From: Chara braunii
Taxonomy: Eukaryota > Streptophyta > Charophyceae > Charales > Characeae
Length of the DNA: 64,000 nucleotides
Direction of reading: 5' to 3'
Assembly (NCBI GenBank): GCA_003427395.1
Contig: BFEA01000077.1
Location: forward strand, 1,515,376-1,579,375
Positions within the stretch are counted from its first letter, which is position 1. Each line of letters starts with the position of its first letter. Of this stretch, positions 1 to 9,362 are shown piece after piece. Both the position numbers and the translations under genes were made by a program. Below the pieces are notes generated by a model. That model ran no database searches, had not been told where the DNA came from, and saw only the letters and a list, made by a program, of their open reading frames with translations.

Positions 1-12
1 AAAAAACCGGCT

Positions 13-62
13 CCATCGATTGGTGGGGAGCGTCACCTGCTGGAAAGCGGGTCCAGCGCCCC
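13..62 (+). repeat. Short dispersed repeat family A, copy 1
   Basis: Copy of a repeat whose core reads ATTGGTGGGGAGC, then CTGCTGGAAA and GGGTCCAGCG. The same order of words recurs at about 3136-3200, 3680-3730 and 39650-39690 on this strand, and in reverse at about 5997-6050 and 20262-20310. The DNA just downstream (about 100-170) also resembles the DNA downstream of the copy at 3680, including GGATTAACTGTGCAG, so the repeat is longer than its core. I see no coding capacity, so it is probably the end of a non-autonomous mobile element. Confidence 0.6.
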
Positions 63-370
63 TTGAATACATCTTTTTTCAGAGAGAACGACTGAGAAAA
101 GGCCTGCCAGCACTGATTGCTCTGGTGTCCAGAGGATTAACTGTGCAGGATATTGAGCAATAAGGGAAACGAATGTTGCCACTGATGTTGAGAGCTAATT
201 CCTCCTTCCCTCTTCTACCCCCACACACCCCATCCTGTTCCTCCCTTTCTCCTCTGCCCCACCCCATTTGTTACTGCTTGAATGTGTCTCCAATAGCCTG
301 CCAGCCTTGATTGCCCTGTTACTTGATGATATGAGTACGGAAGTGTATGCTGGGTAGTAGTGCCGCCTCT

Positions 371-1960
371 TCAGTCTGCCTCCGACTGCCAGATCGTACC
401 TGTTCCCCTAGCGGCGTGGTCCTGCCCGTGGGCTTGCTCGCTTCGCTCACTCTGCTCCATACCATTGCATATTAACCATTGCCAGTCTGTGGGGCGGGAA
501 TGGGTCCGGAAATTTTGTGGGTGGTCGCAGCGGGATGTCCTGGCCCACCTTAGTCCAATCTTTAAAACAAATATAGTAGTCTCTCTTGAATTCCACCTGA
601 TTGTCCTTCTGAGCAATCCTGCCCTCCCATCAGACGGATGCTATCCAGCTCCCGTTCACACTGCCCAGCCATTCCCCCGAGAATTGATGGATAGCCTGTG
701 TTATGTCTTTTACTGTATGGAACAAATCAAGTTGGTTTTTAACTTTATGCCATTGTACTATGAGTTCTTGTTGAATGTATTGTTTTATCATATCTGTTGC
801 CTCTTCCCCTGCTATGCGGACCCCCTCAATGTCATGGATACAGCGCTTTCTCCAGAGGGACCACATGACCGCTCTCCTCCCTAACTTAAACATGTTGTTT
901 TCAAAAGCATTGTCAGTGGGAGAGGCCCATGCCTCGCATAATATGGCCCTCCAATCCCAAGTCCAGACGGATTCTGTGCCCAACAGTGTCCAGATCCTGT
1001 CCCACCAACGCCATGTGAGAACGGCCCCCGGACACTGCATGAATATATGCTCTATGGTTTCCGGGATTCTGCAGGAGGGGAAGGCTGAGTGACACGACTT
1101 ACACCATGGTAGTGCCCTCCCTTTCTGCTCCAAGTATGTACGATCTATAAGCCAGTCGTTGGTGGGCAGGCAGCGGTGTTCTACCTGCCACTGTAGCGAG
1201 GCCATCCTCACTGGTCTAGATCTTGTGGCAGTGAACCATCGGATGGGGCGAATCGCCTCGGTTCCCACATTCAAATGGGATTTCCATCGAGCTTTCACCA
1301 TTTCTTTTATGTTCACCTTTGGTCGTAGCAGACGATAAACGGCCTTCACCGTTAGGGAATATAGCTTTTTACTCTCCCCCGACCTGTGTTTTCGTGGAGG
1401 GGCCCATTGCCATTCCTCGGGGTCCAACGGGAGCTCTGCCAAGGGGGTGTCTGGCTGGTATGCGATCCACACATCCTTGTCTCGCAGTACTCGGATCCTG
1501 TGCAGGTCGGTGTTTCTCCACCATCTCATCACTTCTGGAGCGTACCGGGTGAGTGCATTATCCTTGTCGATGTGGAAGAGATTAACCAAGGATTCGTCCG
1601 GCCGTACCTCCACCACATTGCCTACGCTTGCCGGATCACCCGGGGCCTTGCGAGTATGCTGTCAGCTCAAGCATAAAAAGGGGATGAGCATTTCCGTTTC
1701 TTTGTGTTCGTTGCAAATAGTTTTGTGGTTTTGGGAGGGAGAACGATCGACATCGTTGGCTCACATGTCCAGCTTCCAGGAGAGTCTGTACGTGGTCAAG
1801 ATTTTGCTGGAGAAACATCACCAAGGGCGCTTTGGACTGGTCACATCAGACTGGATCATTTACCCCTTTAAGGGGTTCACCATGCAGACCAGAGCCAGGA
1901 AGGGGTCTTATCAGACTGGATCGGATTGGTTGTATGTTGCTCAACCTGTCTGAGGCATCA
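371..1960 (-). mobile_element. 5'-truncated LINE (non-LTR retrotransposon), 3' part
   Basis: This stretch holds the C-terminal end of a LINE reverse-transcriptase polyprotein plus its 3' region. The long minus-strand frame is described separately at 630-1616. A second minus-strand frame at 1636-1824 lies where upstream polymerase sequence would be expected and is probably frameshifted continuation, but I cannot assign it to a motif. The 3' region, read on the minus strand below 630, resembles the tails of the two other LINE fragments in this window: all share a GATTGG..(K/R)xGG-like stretch followed by a CATCCC- or ATCCC-type sequence. No catalytic YADD motif is present, so the copy is truncated and dead. 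Borders are approximate. Confidence 0.7.
630..1616 (-). CDS. LINE ORF2 C-terminal fragment with zf-RVT zinc-binding domain
   Basis: An open frame of 328 residues without stops. Residues 108-200 match the zinc-binding domain found after the polymerase in plant LINE proteins (zf-RVT family): a tryptophan-rich lead-in (ARWKSHLN), a conserved RMASLQWQ stretch, then C172-x2-C175 and ETIEHIFMQC with H190 and C195 as the remaining ligands. Residues 200-328 continue as the usual LINE tail (DRIWTLLG, FKLGRRAVMWSLWRKR). The start codon is only the first ATG in the open frame; the real protein would extend upstream through endonuclease and polymerase domains that are missing. A plus-strand relative at 5191-5679 shares this tail. 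This is mobile-element protein, not a host gene. Confidence 0.8.
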   Translation of the reverse strand: MVEVRPDESLVNLFHIDKDNALTRYAPEVMRWWRNTDLHRIRVLRDKDVWIAYQPDTPLAELPLDPEEWQWAPPRKHRSGESKKLYSLTVKAVYRLLRPKVNIKEMVKARWKSHLNVGTEAIRPIRWFTATRSRPVRMASLQWQVEHRCLPTNDWLIDRTYLEQKGRALPWCKSCHSAFPSCRIPETIEHIFMQCPGAVLTWRWWDRIWTLLGTESVWTWDWRAILCEAWASPTDNAFENNMFKLGRRAVMWSLWRKRCIHDIEGVRIAGEEATDMIKQYIQQELIVQWHKVKNQLDLFHTVKDITQAIHQFSGEWLGSVNGSWIASV

Positions 1961-2960
1961 TCATGAATATGGGACGGGATGATCGGAATGACAAGTTATT
2001 TCAGCACCCCTAACACCATCTTGGGCAGTTGAAAAAAAAAAAAAAAAAACAGTTCTTATAACTTCTTAACCCCCCCCCCTCCCCCCCCTTGGAAACCTTT
2101 GTACGGATTTGACCCCAAACCGGGAGAAAAGTTTGAGAGGCCGTGAAACAATTTATTGAGTCATTTTGGCACCAGTACAGGGCCGGTAAAGCAATGTGTG
2201 CAAAAATGACAGGAAAGTGCTTTACCCGGTGCAAAAATGACGCAAGAAGTTCTTTCGGGCCTCTAGCACTTTTTATTTGCCCCCTTTTGGAGGCAAATGG
2301 GTACAAAGGTTTGGTCGCGGGGAGGTTTATAACTTCTCCCAAAAATATACATCAGAATCTGATTCATCAGATGCTGCAATCAAGACCTGTGGTACGGGAC
2401 AGATCAGATACATGATTCACAGTGACTGACTCAGAAAGAGGAAAACAGGGTAGTCCGTCAGCTGAACTTCATGACTATGGTATTTTGCGCCAATTTTCTA
2501 TTGTGCTTATTGGAAATCTATAATCGATGCGCTCGGGGGGGTTTCTATCATGTCTTCTCTCTTCTTCTCTGTTCTTTTCCTTTTGGCGAAGTGTTTGCGC
2601 TTGACGAAGTGTTTGGACTTGCATGAATGTTGTTTCACTGCTTCACTCTGTGAGGAATGGGTTGTATGGAACTTGGGGGAGGGACTCTAGCTTGGTTAAG
2701 TTGGATTCAGCTGGCAGGCTTTTTTTTCCAGTTGGTTGGTCTCACGTCTGGGTCCTGGGGAGCGTTTTAGCCTTCCACCCTGCGGTAGGGAAGAGAATAT
2801 GGTTCTGTTTTCTTCTTTCTTTTTTAAACCACCAGTACTTGGTCCAGCTGCCGGCCGCGGGAAAAAATAGAGTAGAAACGTTTCTAGTCGGATGAATTTG
2901 GCCACTCCTGTAGTGACCAGTACATTTCCTAAAATCGTGGCGCGTTAACGGGCACGACGC
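1961..2960. other. No gene seen; homopolymer runs
   Basis: I find no recognisable coding sequence. A poly(A) run at about 2032-2049 is followed by C-rich runs near 2070-2090, which could be the tail of an old retroposon. The short open frames here lack any motif. Confidence 0.5.
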
Positions 2961-3089
2961 TAGGAAGTACTGGTGGCTTAAGCCAGCCTTCGCCTAATAG
3001 AAGGGGTGTTGCGAGCAACCCTGCTTTTCGGGCGACACTGTCGCTCATTCTTTTTTTTTTTTTAACTTTGTATACGGGAAACCTACTTG

Positions 3090-3205
3090 ACGAGGTGATA
3101 AGAGCATCCCCAATAAGTAGGCCCCCAGCGTCGAAGGATCCAATGGCATCTATTGGTGGGGAGCTGCACCTGCTGGAAATTGGGTCCAGCGTCCCTCTGT
3201 ACAAT
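3090..3205 (+). repeat. Repeat family A, copy with extended left part
   Basis: Contains GAGGTGATAAGAGCATCCCC followed by the family core ATTGGTGGGGAGC and GGGTCCAGCGTCCC. The same composite order, with GAGGTGATAGGAGCATCCCC, is found at 39583-39690, so these two copies define a longer unit of about 110 bp. The GCATCCCC..ACTAATAGG portion is an imperfect inverted version of the ATTGGTGGGGAGC core, which gives the unit internal dyad symmetry. Confidence 0.6.
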
Positions 3206-3318
3206 GATGTGATGTGAATCAGATGGAAATCGGGTCCGGCGTCCCTATACAGTGATGTGTGGCCATCTCCTACTATGCATCCAATAGTGTCTGTATATGT
3301 TCATCAATCAATATATGT

Positions 3319-3580
3319 CCCATGAAGGGAGCACTCTATCCACCTAATCTACAGTATCTCCATAGCAAGATCCTATCGATCAAACCAAGAACCGAAACCC
3401 TAACACTGAATCAGATGTGATCTGTGTTCATGAAAGGGGGAGAACCCTGTCCACCTAATCTACCGTATCTCCATAACGAGCAAAGGCATCGAGCCCAATC
3501 CTATCGATCAAACCAAGAGACGAAACCCTAGCACTGATGTGATGTGTGTGAGCTGGAAATCGGGTCCAGCATCCCAATAG
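3319..3580 (+). repeat. Tandem duplication of about 110 bp
   Basis: Two adjacent copies share the words CCACCTAATCTAC, TATCTCCATA, CCTATCGATCAAACCAAGA and CGAAACCCTA in the same order, one starting near 3330 and the next near 3440. The second runs into another partial family A core (GGAAATCGGGTCCAGCATCCC, near 3550-3575). A partial core also lies at 3222-3250. No coding signal. Confidence 0.6.
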
Positions 3581-3659
3581 TACAATGATGTGTGGAGATG
3601 TCATAGTGCACATTCAATGAACCCACTCTGTATATATTTGTACCTCACCTGTATCTCCG

Positions 3660-3730
3660 AAAAGAGCAGAGGCATTGATTCTATTGGTGGGGAGCTTCAC
3701 CCGCTGGAAATGGGCTCCAGCGTCCCATTG
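3660..3730 (+). repeat. Repeat family A, copy 3
   Basis: Has CTATTGGTGGGGAGC, then CGCTGGAAATGGG and CCAGCGTCCC. The following 100 bases again match the DNA after copy 1 (CATTGATTGCCC..GGGGATTAACTGTGCAG), showing that the element extends beyond its core. Confidence 0.6.
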
Positions 3731-3879
3731 AATACAGACAGCGATTTGGAATTCTGCAAAGAGACACTCCCCCGGCATTGATTGCCCCAATTGACCAGGG
3801 GATTAACTGTGCAGAGTGGTGAGTTAGCAGCCGGGCCGAGCCGGCCTCTTCTGCCCTGCTAGACAGTGCCACACATAAA

Positions 3880-3993
3880 CTACCATCCTATTTCTTCGAA
3901 TACAACTTACGGTCATTATAGCTGTACTCGAGGCATCTTTCAGTCTAGATACAGCTATAATCACCGTGCATTCTATTCCGGGGAAGAAGGTAG
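3880..3993. mobile_element. Hairpin MITE, family B copy (about 114 bp)
   Basis: Almost the whole element is an imperfect palindrome. The left end reads CTACCATCC..TTCTTCGAATACAAC and the right end is its reverse complement ..ATTCCGGGGAAGAAGGTAG. The inner arms are TCATTATAGCTGTA and TACAGCTATAATCACCG. The same element is found at 56752-56862, 56948-57058 and 60764-60881, with partial copies at 55070, 59215 and 60932. It has no coding capacity and is presumably mobilised by a transposase elsewhere. Confidence 0.8.
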
Positions 3994-4030
3994 CAGCACT
4001 ACTAAGTTACTAACCCGTACCCATAAGGGG

Positions 4031-4321
4031 TTACCGTAGCAGATTTTCACTCCCCCCCATTCCTAGCCATGTCAACCTGGTCCAGGGAAAGGGCAATTGG
4101 GGGAAAGGGTGTCCGGGGGAAAGGGTGTTCGGGGGAAAGGGGTCAGGGAAGTCAGACGGGGGCAGCATAGGGATGTCTCCACCAATCTTAGACCACCCGT
4201 AGAAGACCAGCCTGTAATCTCGTGTGAGGTTCGGCCAAACGTCCTCTCGACCTCTGGCCCCCTCCGCTTTAGCCATCCAACCCCCCTGTTCCCCACCCTG
4301 CCAGTCTTAACCCTAATTGTT
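4031..4321 (-). pseudogene. Second LINE 3'-terminal fragment
   Basis: On the minus strand one frame reads DWQGGEQGGWMAK and continues to RDYRLVFYGWSKIGGDIP. The plus-strand fragment at 5191-5679 has the equivalent DWLGGEQGGWIAE and RDYGLHFHDWTRI, and the 630-1616 frame ends in EWLGSVNGSWIAS. This copy keeps only the last part of the protein and the 3' region, with G-rich tracts between. It is a truncated, dead insertion. Confidence 0.65.
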
Positions 4322-4330
4322 TAGCATTCT

Positions 4331-4388
4331 TTTGAATGACTGCCTTAAATTGTGAGTTCTTTTGAATGACTGCCTTAAATTGTGAGTA
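4331..4388 (+). repeat. Tandem duplication, about 30 bp x 2
   Basis: The unit TTCTTTTGAATGACTGCC plus TTAAATTGTGAG occurs twice in a row without visible differences. Perfect identity suggests recent slippage or duplication. Confidence 0.8.
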
Positions 4389-4700
4389 GAGTTGTCAGTT
4401 TTTCTTTCACTTTATTCCATTGGAATGTAAGGCCCATCTCAATCTGCTGCTTTAATGGCATCCATGTACTCATGACCTTCCGGTCTTACCCCCTCCATTT
4501 CAAACGTGCAGCGCCTCCACGAAAAGCCCCGCAGGACAGCCCAATACGGTTCTGAGTATGGGGAACAGCCCCACCTTTCTCCTTTTATTTGGAGAACCTT
4601 TCATAGGGGCACTGCACCTCCTCTTTGGCAATATTATATTGTCAAGGTGTCCCCCCCCCAAAAAAAAAAAATAATAATAAAAGAAAGGGAAACTATGTGG

Positions 4701-4866
4701 GAGTCACAAAATGCGTTATAATTGCACTATGGGCCAAGATTCAGTTTCCAATTGCAGTTCTCGGGCAATGTATACAACCCAGCTTTCTGGCCAGGTAGGG
4801 TGCCTGAAGTGGAATTGCAAACTATATCTTGCCCCATAGTGCAATTATAACTCGCTTTTGTGACTC
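4701..4866. mobile_element. Fold-back element, about 165 bp
   Basis: The left arm begins GAGTCACAAAATGCG, then TTATAATTGCACTATGGG. The right arm is the reverse complement, with CCCCATAGTGCAATTATAA followed by CGCTTTTGTGACTC. The arms are about 60 bp with a few mismatches and enclose a short loop. This is the structure of a MITE or snap-back element; I see no coding sequence. Neighbouring DNA at 4870-5160 holds nothing I recognise. Confidence 0.75.
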
Positions 4867-5190
4867 TTCTGAAGCTACCCCAAAGAAAAAATATGCTCTC
4901 AGCTGGAGTTGGAAAAGAACATGCATTCATTCTGAGGGCCCCCCCTCCCCACCCGAGTAAACATACGGTCATTATTGCTCTCTTTAGACTCAAAGATTCC
5001 CCAAATACAGCGACAAAAATGTACGCGAATAATTAAAACGGGTAGACGGGGTTTAGACTTGGTTTAGTGTACGCAGCGGTTCCTGCCATCCTATTTGAGC
5101 ATCTCACGGCCGCACTGTGGCCATGCTAAGAAATATTCAGAAGAAAGACTAATTTAAAACCCCCGCTAGTGAGACTTAGCCCCTGACCCC

Positions 5191-5679
5191 GAGGTGGTGG
5201 GATCGGTGTGGAGGCAATTGGGCAAGACCATCTCCTGGCCATGGGATTGGAAATCAATCCTGTGTGAAACCCGGCAGCCCGAGCAGGCAAGCACTTTCGA
5301 AGGAAATATGTTTAGGATAGGCCGCAGAGCAGTTTTCTGAGCAATCTGCTGGAGAAGATGTACATGTGAAATGGAGGGAGTCCGCCTTGAAGGGCAAACA
5401 GTTATAGAAGCAATCAAACAGTAGATTCAAGCAGACCTTCCTATCCAATGGGAACGGGTAAAAGGAAAAGTGGATTTTTTACATTCAAATAAGGAAATTA
5501 AAAAGCAATTTAAACTTTTTGGAAAGGACTGGCTGGGGGGAGAACAAGGGGGCTGGATTGCGGAAGTGAAATGGAAAGGGGGGGAGGGAGGGGGGGGAGG
5601 GGAGCAAGGGAAACTTAAAAGGGATTACGGCCTTCATTTTCACGATTGGACCAGGATTGATCCCGCTATCCCACTGTGA
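5191..5679 (+). pseudogene. Third LINE fragment, plus strand, with two in-frame stops
   Basis: Read in a single plus-strand frame, this matches the C-terminal third of the 630-1616 protein: SVWRQLG, SWPWDWKSILCE, GNMFRIGRRAVF, a TGA, then EMEGVRLEGQ, a TAG, then PIQWERVKGKVDFLHS and KDWLGGEQGGWIAE. The counterparts in the minus copy are DRIWTLLG, WTWDWRAILCE, NNMFKLGRRAVM, DIEGVRIAGE and IVQWHKVKNQLDLFHT. Two stop codons, no zinc domain and no polymerase make it a dead relic. A long G-rich run follows the last recognisable residues. Confidence 0.8.
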
Positions 5680-5759
5680 CCCCGCACTGATTTTCCCGAT
5701 CTCTTCCCACCACCTGCACATGCTATGGTTGAAGCCTGCTGGTTCACAGGTGAATAAGG

Positions 5760-6055
5760 GCAGGCAATGGGACGCTGGACCCGTTTTTCAGCTTGCATGG
5801 ATTCAATGGTCTCAATGTGGCTAGAAGGAAGGAAGGAACTAGAGTGTAGCAATGTATCTGGCGCCGTTTTTTAGGGTGAAGAGGTTCCCCCTTCCTCACA
5901 ATATCCTGCTCAGTCAATCCCCTGGACCCCAGGGTAATCAATGCTGGCAGGAACACGCAAAATGGCTCTTCGATATACTTCAATTTCAGTCCGTGTAAGG
6001 GACGCTGGACCCGCTTTCCAGCAGGTGATGCTCCCCACTAATAGATCGAGCCTCT
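5760..6055 (-). repeat. Repeat family A, reverse-oriented copies
   Basis: The reverse-strand core GGGACGCTGGACCCG occurs at about 5768 and again at about 6000. The second continues through CTTTCCAGCAGGTGATGCTCCCCACTAAT. Between them CAATATCCTGCTCAGTCAATCCCCTGG is the reverse complement of the DNA that follows copies 1 and 3. So this is a complete reverse copy with both its core and its inner part. Confidence 0.6.
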
Positions 6056-6116
6056 CCCCAGGTGCTAGTGGTGTCTGCTCTTATCAGCACCACTAACACT
6101 GGCGGGGGAGAGTGTT

Positions 6117-6138
6117 TAAAAAAAAAAAAAAAAAAAAG
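6117..6138 (+). repeat. Poly(A) run
   Basis: About twenty A residues after AGAGTGTTT. It could be the tail of a retroposed sequence, but no clear body or target duplication is visible. Confidence 0.4.
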
Positions 6139-6524
6139 CCTCTGACCCCGGAATGGGACAAAAAAAGGAAGGGGTAACTATGGCACAGTCAGGAAAACTG
6201 TTTACAAATTCACTTCAGTCATTCTCCCGAACGTAACACACGCCAATGTGACCGTACAGGACTCAAAACCTAGCTTGCTATGTACCCCCCGTTGTATCCC
6301 CTGCGGCGGTGGTCGACGCCAGCCGTGGCCGAGGCCACGACCTCGCGGTCACAGCAGCACAGTCGACAGCTTTCATGGCCGCGTGGCGGCCAGTGTGGGG
6401 TGGTTGCAGGGGTGGGGTGGCAGATTAGGGTTGTGCAACCCCAACCTCGCCCCCTAGCAAAAAAAAAAAAAATAAATAAAAAAAAGAATTGTGGGTGGAA
6501 AACAATTTAGAAAAACAACAAACA

Positions 6525-6727
6525 AAAATCTTGATTGATTGATTGATTGGTTGATGGATTGAGATTGGCTGATTGATTGATTGAGTGGATGATTCACTGA
6601 TTGATTGATTGATTGGTGGGGGAGGGTTCAGCCTCCCCCCCCCGCACACGGACACACACACACATACACACACATACACACACGTACACACACACACACG
6701 CACGCACACACACACACACACACACTC
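6525..6727 (+). repeat. (GATT)n and (CA)n microsatellites
   Basis: An interrupted GATT tetranucleotide array (about 6525-6620) is followed by a (CA)n tract with TACA and CGCA variants (about 6648-6727). Open frames across this region are by-products of the repeats. Confidence 0.85.
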
Positions 6728-7263
6728 ACATACATGCGGCTAGTCAAGAGTACGTGTAAAAATCCATCTGCGCAAAAATAAATATATATATGTTTTGTGA
6801 AAGGAGTGGAAGGAGAGAATGGTTACCTAAAGTAAGAGGTATGTCGGTGCATGGGTATGAAATTGTCAAAAAAAGAAGAAGGGGAGATGTTTAAACTTTA
6901 AAGAAATGGAAAATGAAAAATAAAAAATAACGAAAAAAAATGGTATAGGGAATAAGGGGCCGGTGCACAAAAACGACATCAAGCCCCTGGCAGAACTGGT
7001 AAGTGGTGATACCTGGGGTCTGAAGAAAAGGGCACTGTATACCTAATTTGACCTGGCACTAAGCAGATGACCGGAAATGTAAGGTAAGGGGCGAGGGCAG
7101 CATGTGAGAAAACTTATTGTGGGACGTTGCGTGAGACCGACTATAATACTGGAATAGAGCTTATTTCTAAGCCTCGGTGAATGAGATTGCACGGAAGATC
7201 ACTGTGGCAGGTTAACGCTTCAAGCGCTGACGTACTTCGGGGACCTACCGTAGTTACAGCGCG

Positions 7264-7521
7264 ATGTCCGATCTATCGCCGTCTTCGCCGTCTTCTTCGG
7301 CCTTGTTCCTCGAGCACCGCATTTGCGGTCCGATTCTACCGGGAGAGGAGAGGACGATACTAAAAGTGAGAGTTGGCTTAACGGCCTCGTGTTCCTTGTC
7401 GAAGACCACACTACCGTGTGAGGCTGCCATCACACTTGCGCTGATCAGAACTCCAAAGAGGGTTGCAGTGAGGTGTACTCTGGAAGGAGTACCGACATGG
7501 GGTCCACGTAGGGCACCTTAG
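7264..7521 (+). CDS. Short upstream open frame, uncertain
   Basis: An 85-residue frame lies just before the possible gene at 7525. The region from about 7150 to 7520 is richer in C and G than the DNA on either side, as promoters or leaders often are. A possible splice donor AAA|GTGAGAG lies at 7365. I do not recognise the product. It may be a leader, an upstream exon or chance. Confidence 0.2.
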   Translation: MSDLSPSSPSSSALFLEHRICGPILPGEERTILKVRVGLTASCSLSKTTLPCEAAITLALIRTPKRVAVRCTLEGVPTWGPRRAP

Positions 7522-7524
7522 ACC

Positions 7525-8259
7525 ATGGAGGAGACTCTCTCGTTTGATGAGATGCTGGAAAAACATCTGAAGGAGGACAATTTTTTCGAAGAATCGCAGG
7601 GAGAAGCTCCCCCAAAGGTGATGGTTAAAATCTGAGATATCACATGTTGTCTTCCCCATGTATTATGTGTGTCAATATCTTGTTTTTTCTCCTCACGAAT
7701 TATGTGTATCAATCTCTTGTGGTGTTTACGAATCGTGTGTAGCTTCTATCCGTTTACGAATGTCTAATTTGTATGCATATGGTATGTGTATCCTGGTTCG
7801 GGAGGCAAAGCAGTGCGATGAATGTGCTTTAATCATTCTCCTATGATGATCTGGCGAGTGTGGCAATCCGGTGAAAAACTAGTTTAAGGGAATTGCCATT
7901 ACCCCCATCCTTTTTATCCACTGATAAGGTGTCGCCGACTCTAAATGTGGCCTTATGGTGATCCGTTAGATCCAGGAAATGTGGGTGTAATCATGCGCGC
8001 AGTACTTGTTGATGAATGACCACCATTAACTATACTTATCGATGGACGACCACCATGTGCTAAGCTCACCATTTGTTTGATGCTCTTCGTGCTTTGTGTG
8101 GAAATCGGTGTTGTGTTTTGGGATGGGTAGTAATTGGCTAAACTTTGTTTGCAGAAGAAGACGTCTGATCAGCTTTCTACTCACCCAAGTGGAATTCAGT
8201 CGGGATCAATGAGCGAATTGGTTGGGTTGCGTCGACAATCTCGAGGATTCTACGTATAG
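7525..8259 (+). CDS. Possible two-exon small gene, unknown function
   Basis: An ATG in good context (GACCATGGAG) opens a 31-codon acidic exon (7525-7617) beginning MEETLSFDEMLEKHLKED and ending at AAG|GTGATGG. A candidate acceptor TTTGTTTGCAG at 8154 opens an in-phase exon (8155-8259) with 34 codons, starting KKTSDQLSTHPSG and ending in RGFYV before TAG. The joined product would be 65 residues, acidic then basic and Ser-rich, with no signal peptide or membrane segment. An in-frame TAG right before the ATG supports this start. I do not recognise the family. The call rests on splice signals and phase only, so it could be chance. Confidence 0.35.
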
Positions 8260-9309
8260 GGGGTCATCAGATGTATGTTATGTCCTACTGAGAGGGAGAT
8301 GTATTCGCCATGAGTGAATGACGGGGAGAGGAAGGAGAGAACTCACATGTGTGCTATGGTGATGAGAGACGCCGAGTTCTGACGAGCAAAGGGCAAGGGG
8401 ATTCGAGATGGGAATGTGTAGTAAAGTAGATTGAGGATGAGTTGTATGAGAAGACTAGGATATGTGATGGGATGATCGAACACTCAACCAGGGTGAGGTT
8501 TCCTTTGTGATTTTAAGTTGAGCAAGTTGCGAAGCTAATGTATGATGAGAGAGAGTACAATTTCGTAGTTTGAATCATGTGTTAGTCAGGGAGGTGTGGA
8601 GCACACGTACTTGGGTGTAAGCGACATTAGATCAACAGGGTGAAGGTAGCGGGACTTATCTGATGATAACGAATGTGCAGGAATAATAAGCCAATGGGGG
8701 TGTTGGATTTTGTTGTTACTATTTGTTTTGTTTTTTTTCCAGAGGGGGAAGTAATGAGATATGGTCATCTGGATAATGACGATTGTGAGTGAGTGAGGCA
8801 ATCATTGGGGTTTAGTATTACTTGCACCAGGAAATTTGCCTTGTGGATAAGGAAAATCATGTCATAATTTACATAGGAGTTCTACAAATCTCTTTGTGTT
8901 CAGTACTGGGGTAAAATGTGCAATAGGATTGTGAGTGAGTAGTGGTTCTTTCGGTGATTTCGGGTTTGTGATCACGAGCATACTGATTGTACATACCAAT
9001 GCAGTTAAAAAAACTCATCCCGGTTCGTGTGACTTTTATTCTTGTGCGCTATTTTTGTATTTCTCGACTTGGTGTACGTGTGATCTCTCGCAAGTCGTGC
9101 TATTATCATTCATCATCTCGTTCGAAAAAAAGAAACAATGCGGAGTTGAATCTTTGATGTCTTGGGAATGAACAACAAATCATTATGGTCTAGGCGTTGG
9201 GTGTTGATATTGTCATTGGTTGCAATTGCTATAGGTAAGGCGATGGTGTGGAGTGCACTCGTAGTATACTGAAGCTATCTTGAAGTGTGTTTACACACAC
9301 AGCATCACA

Positions 9310-9362
<53 letters not shown>

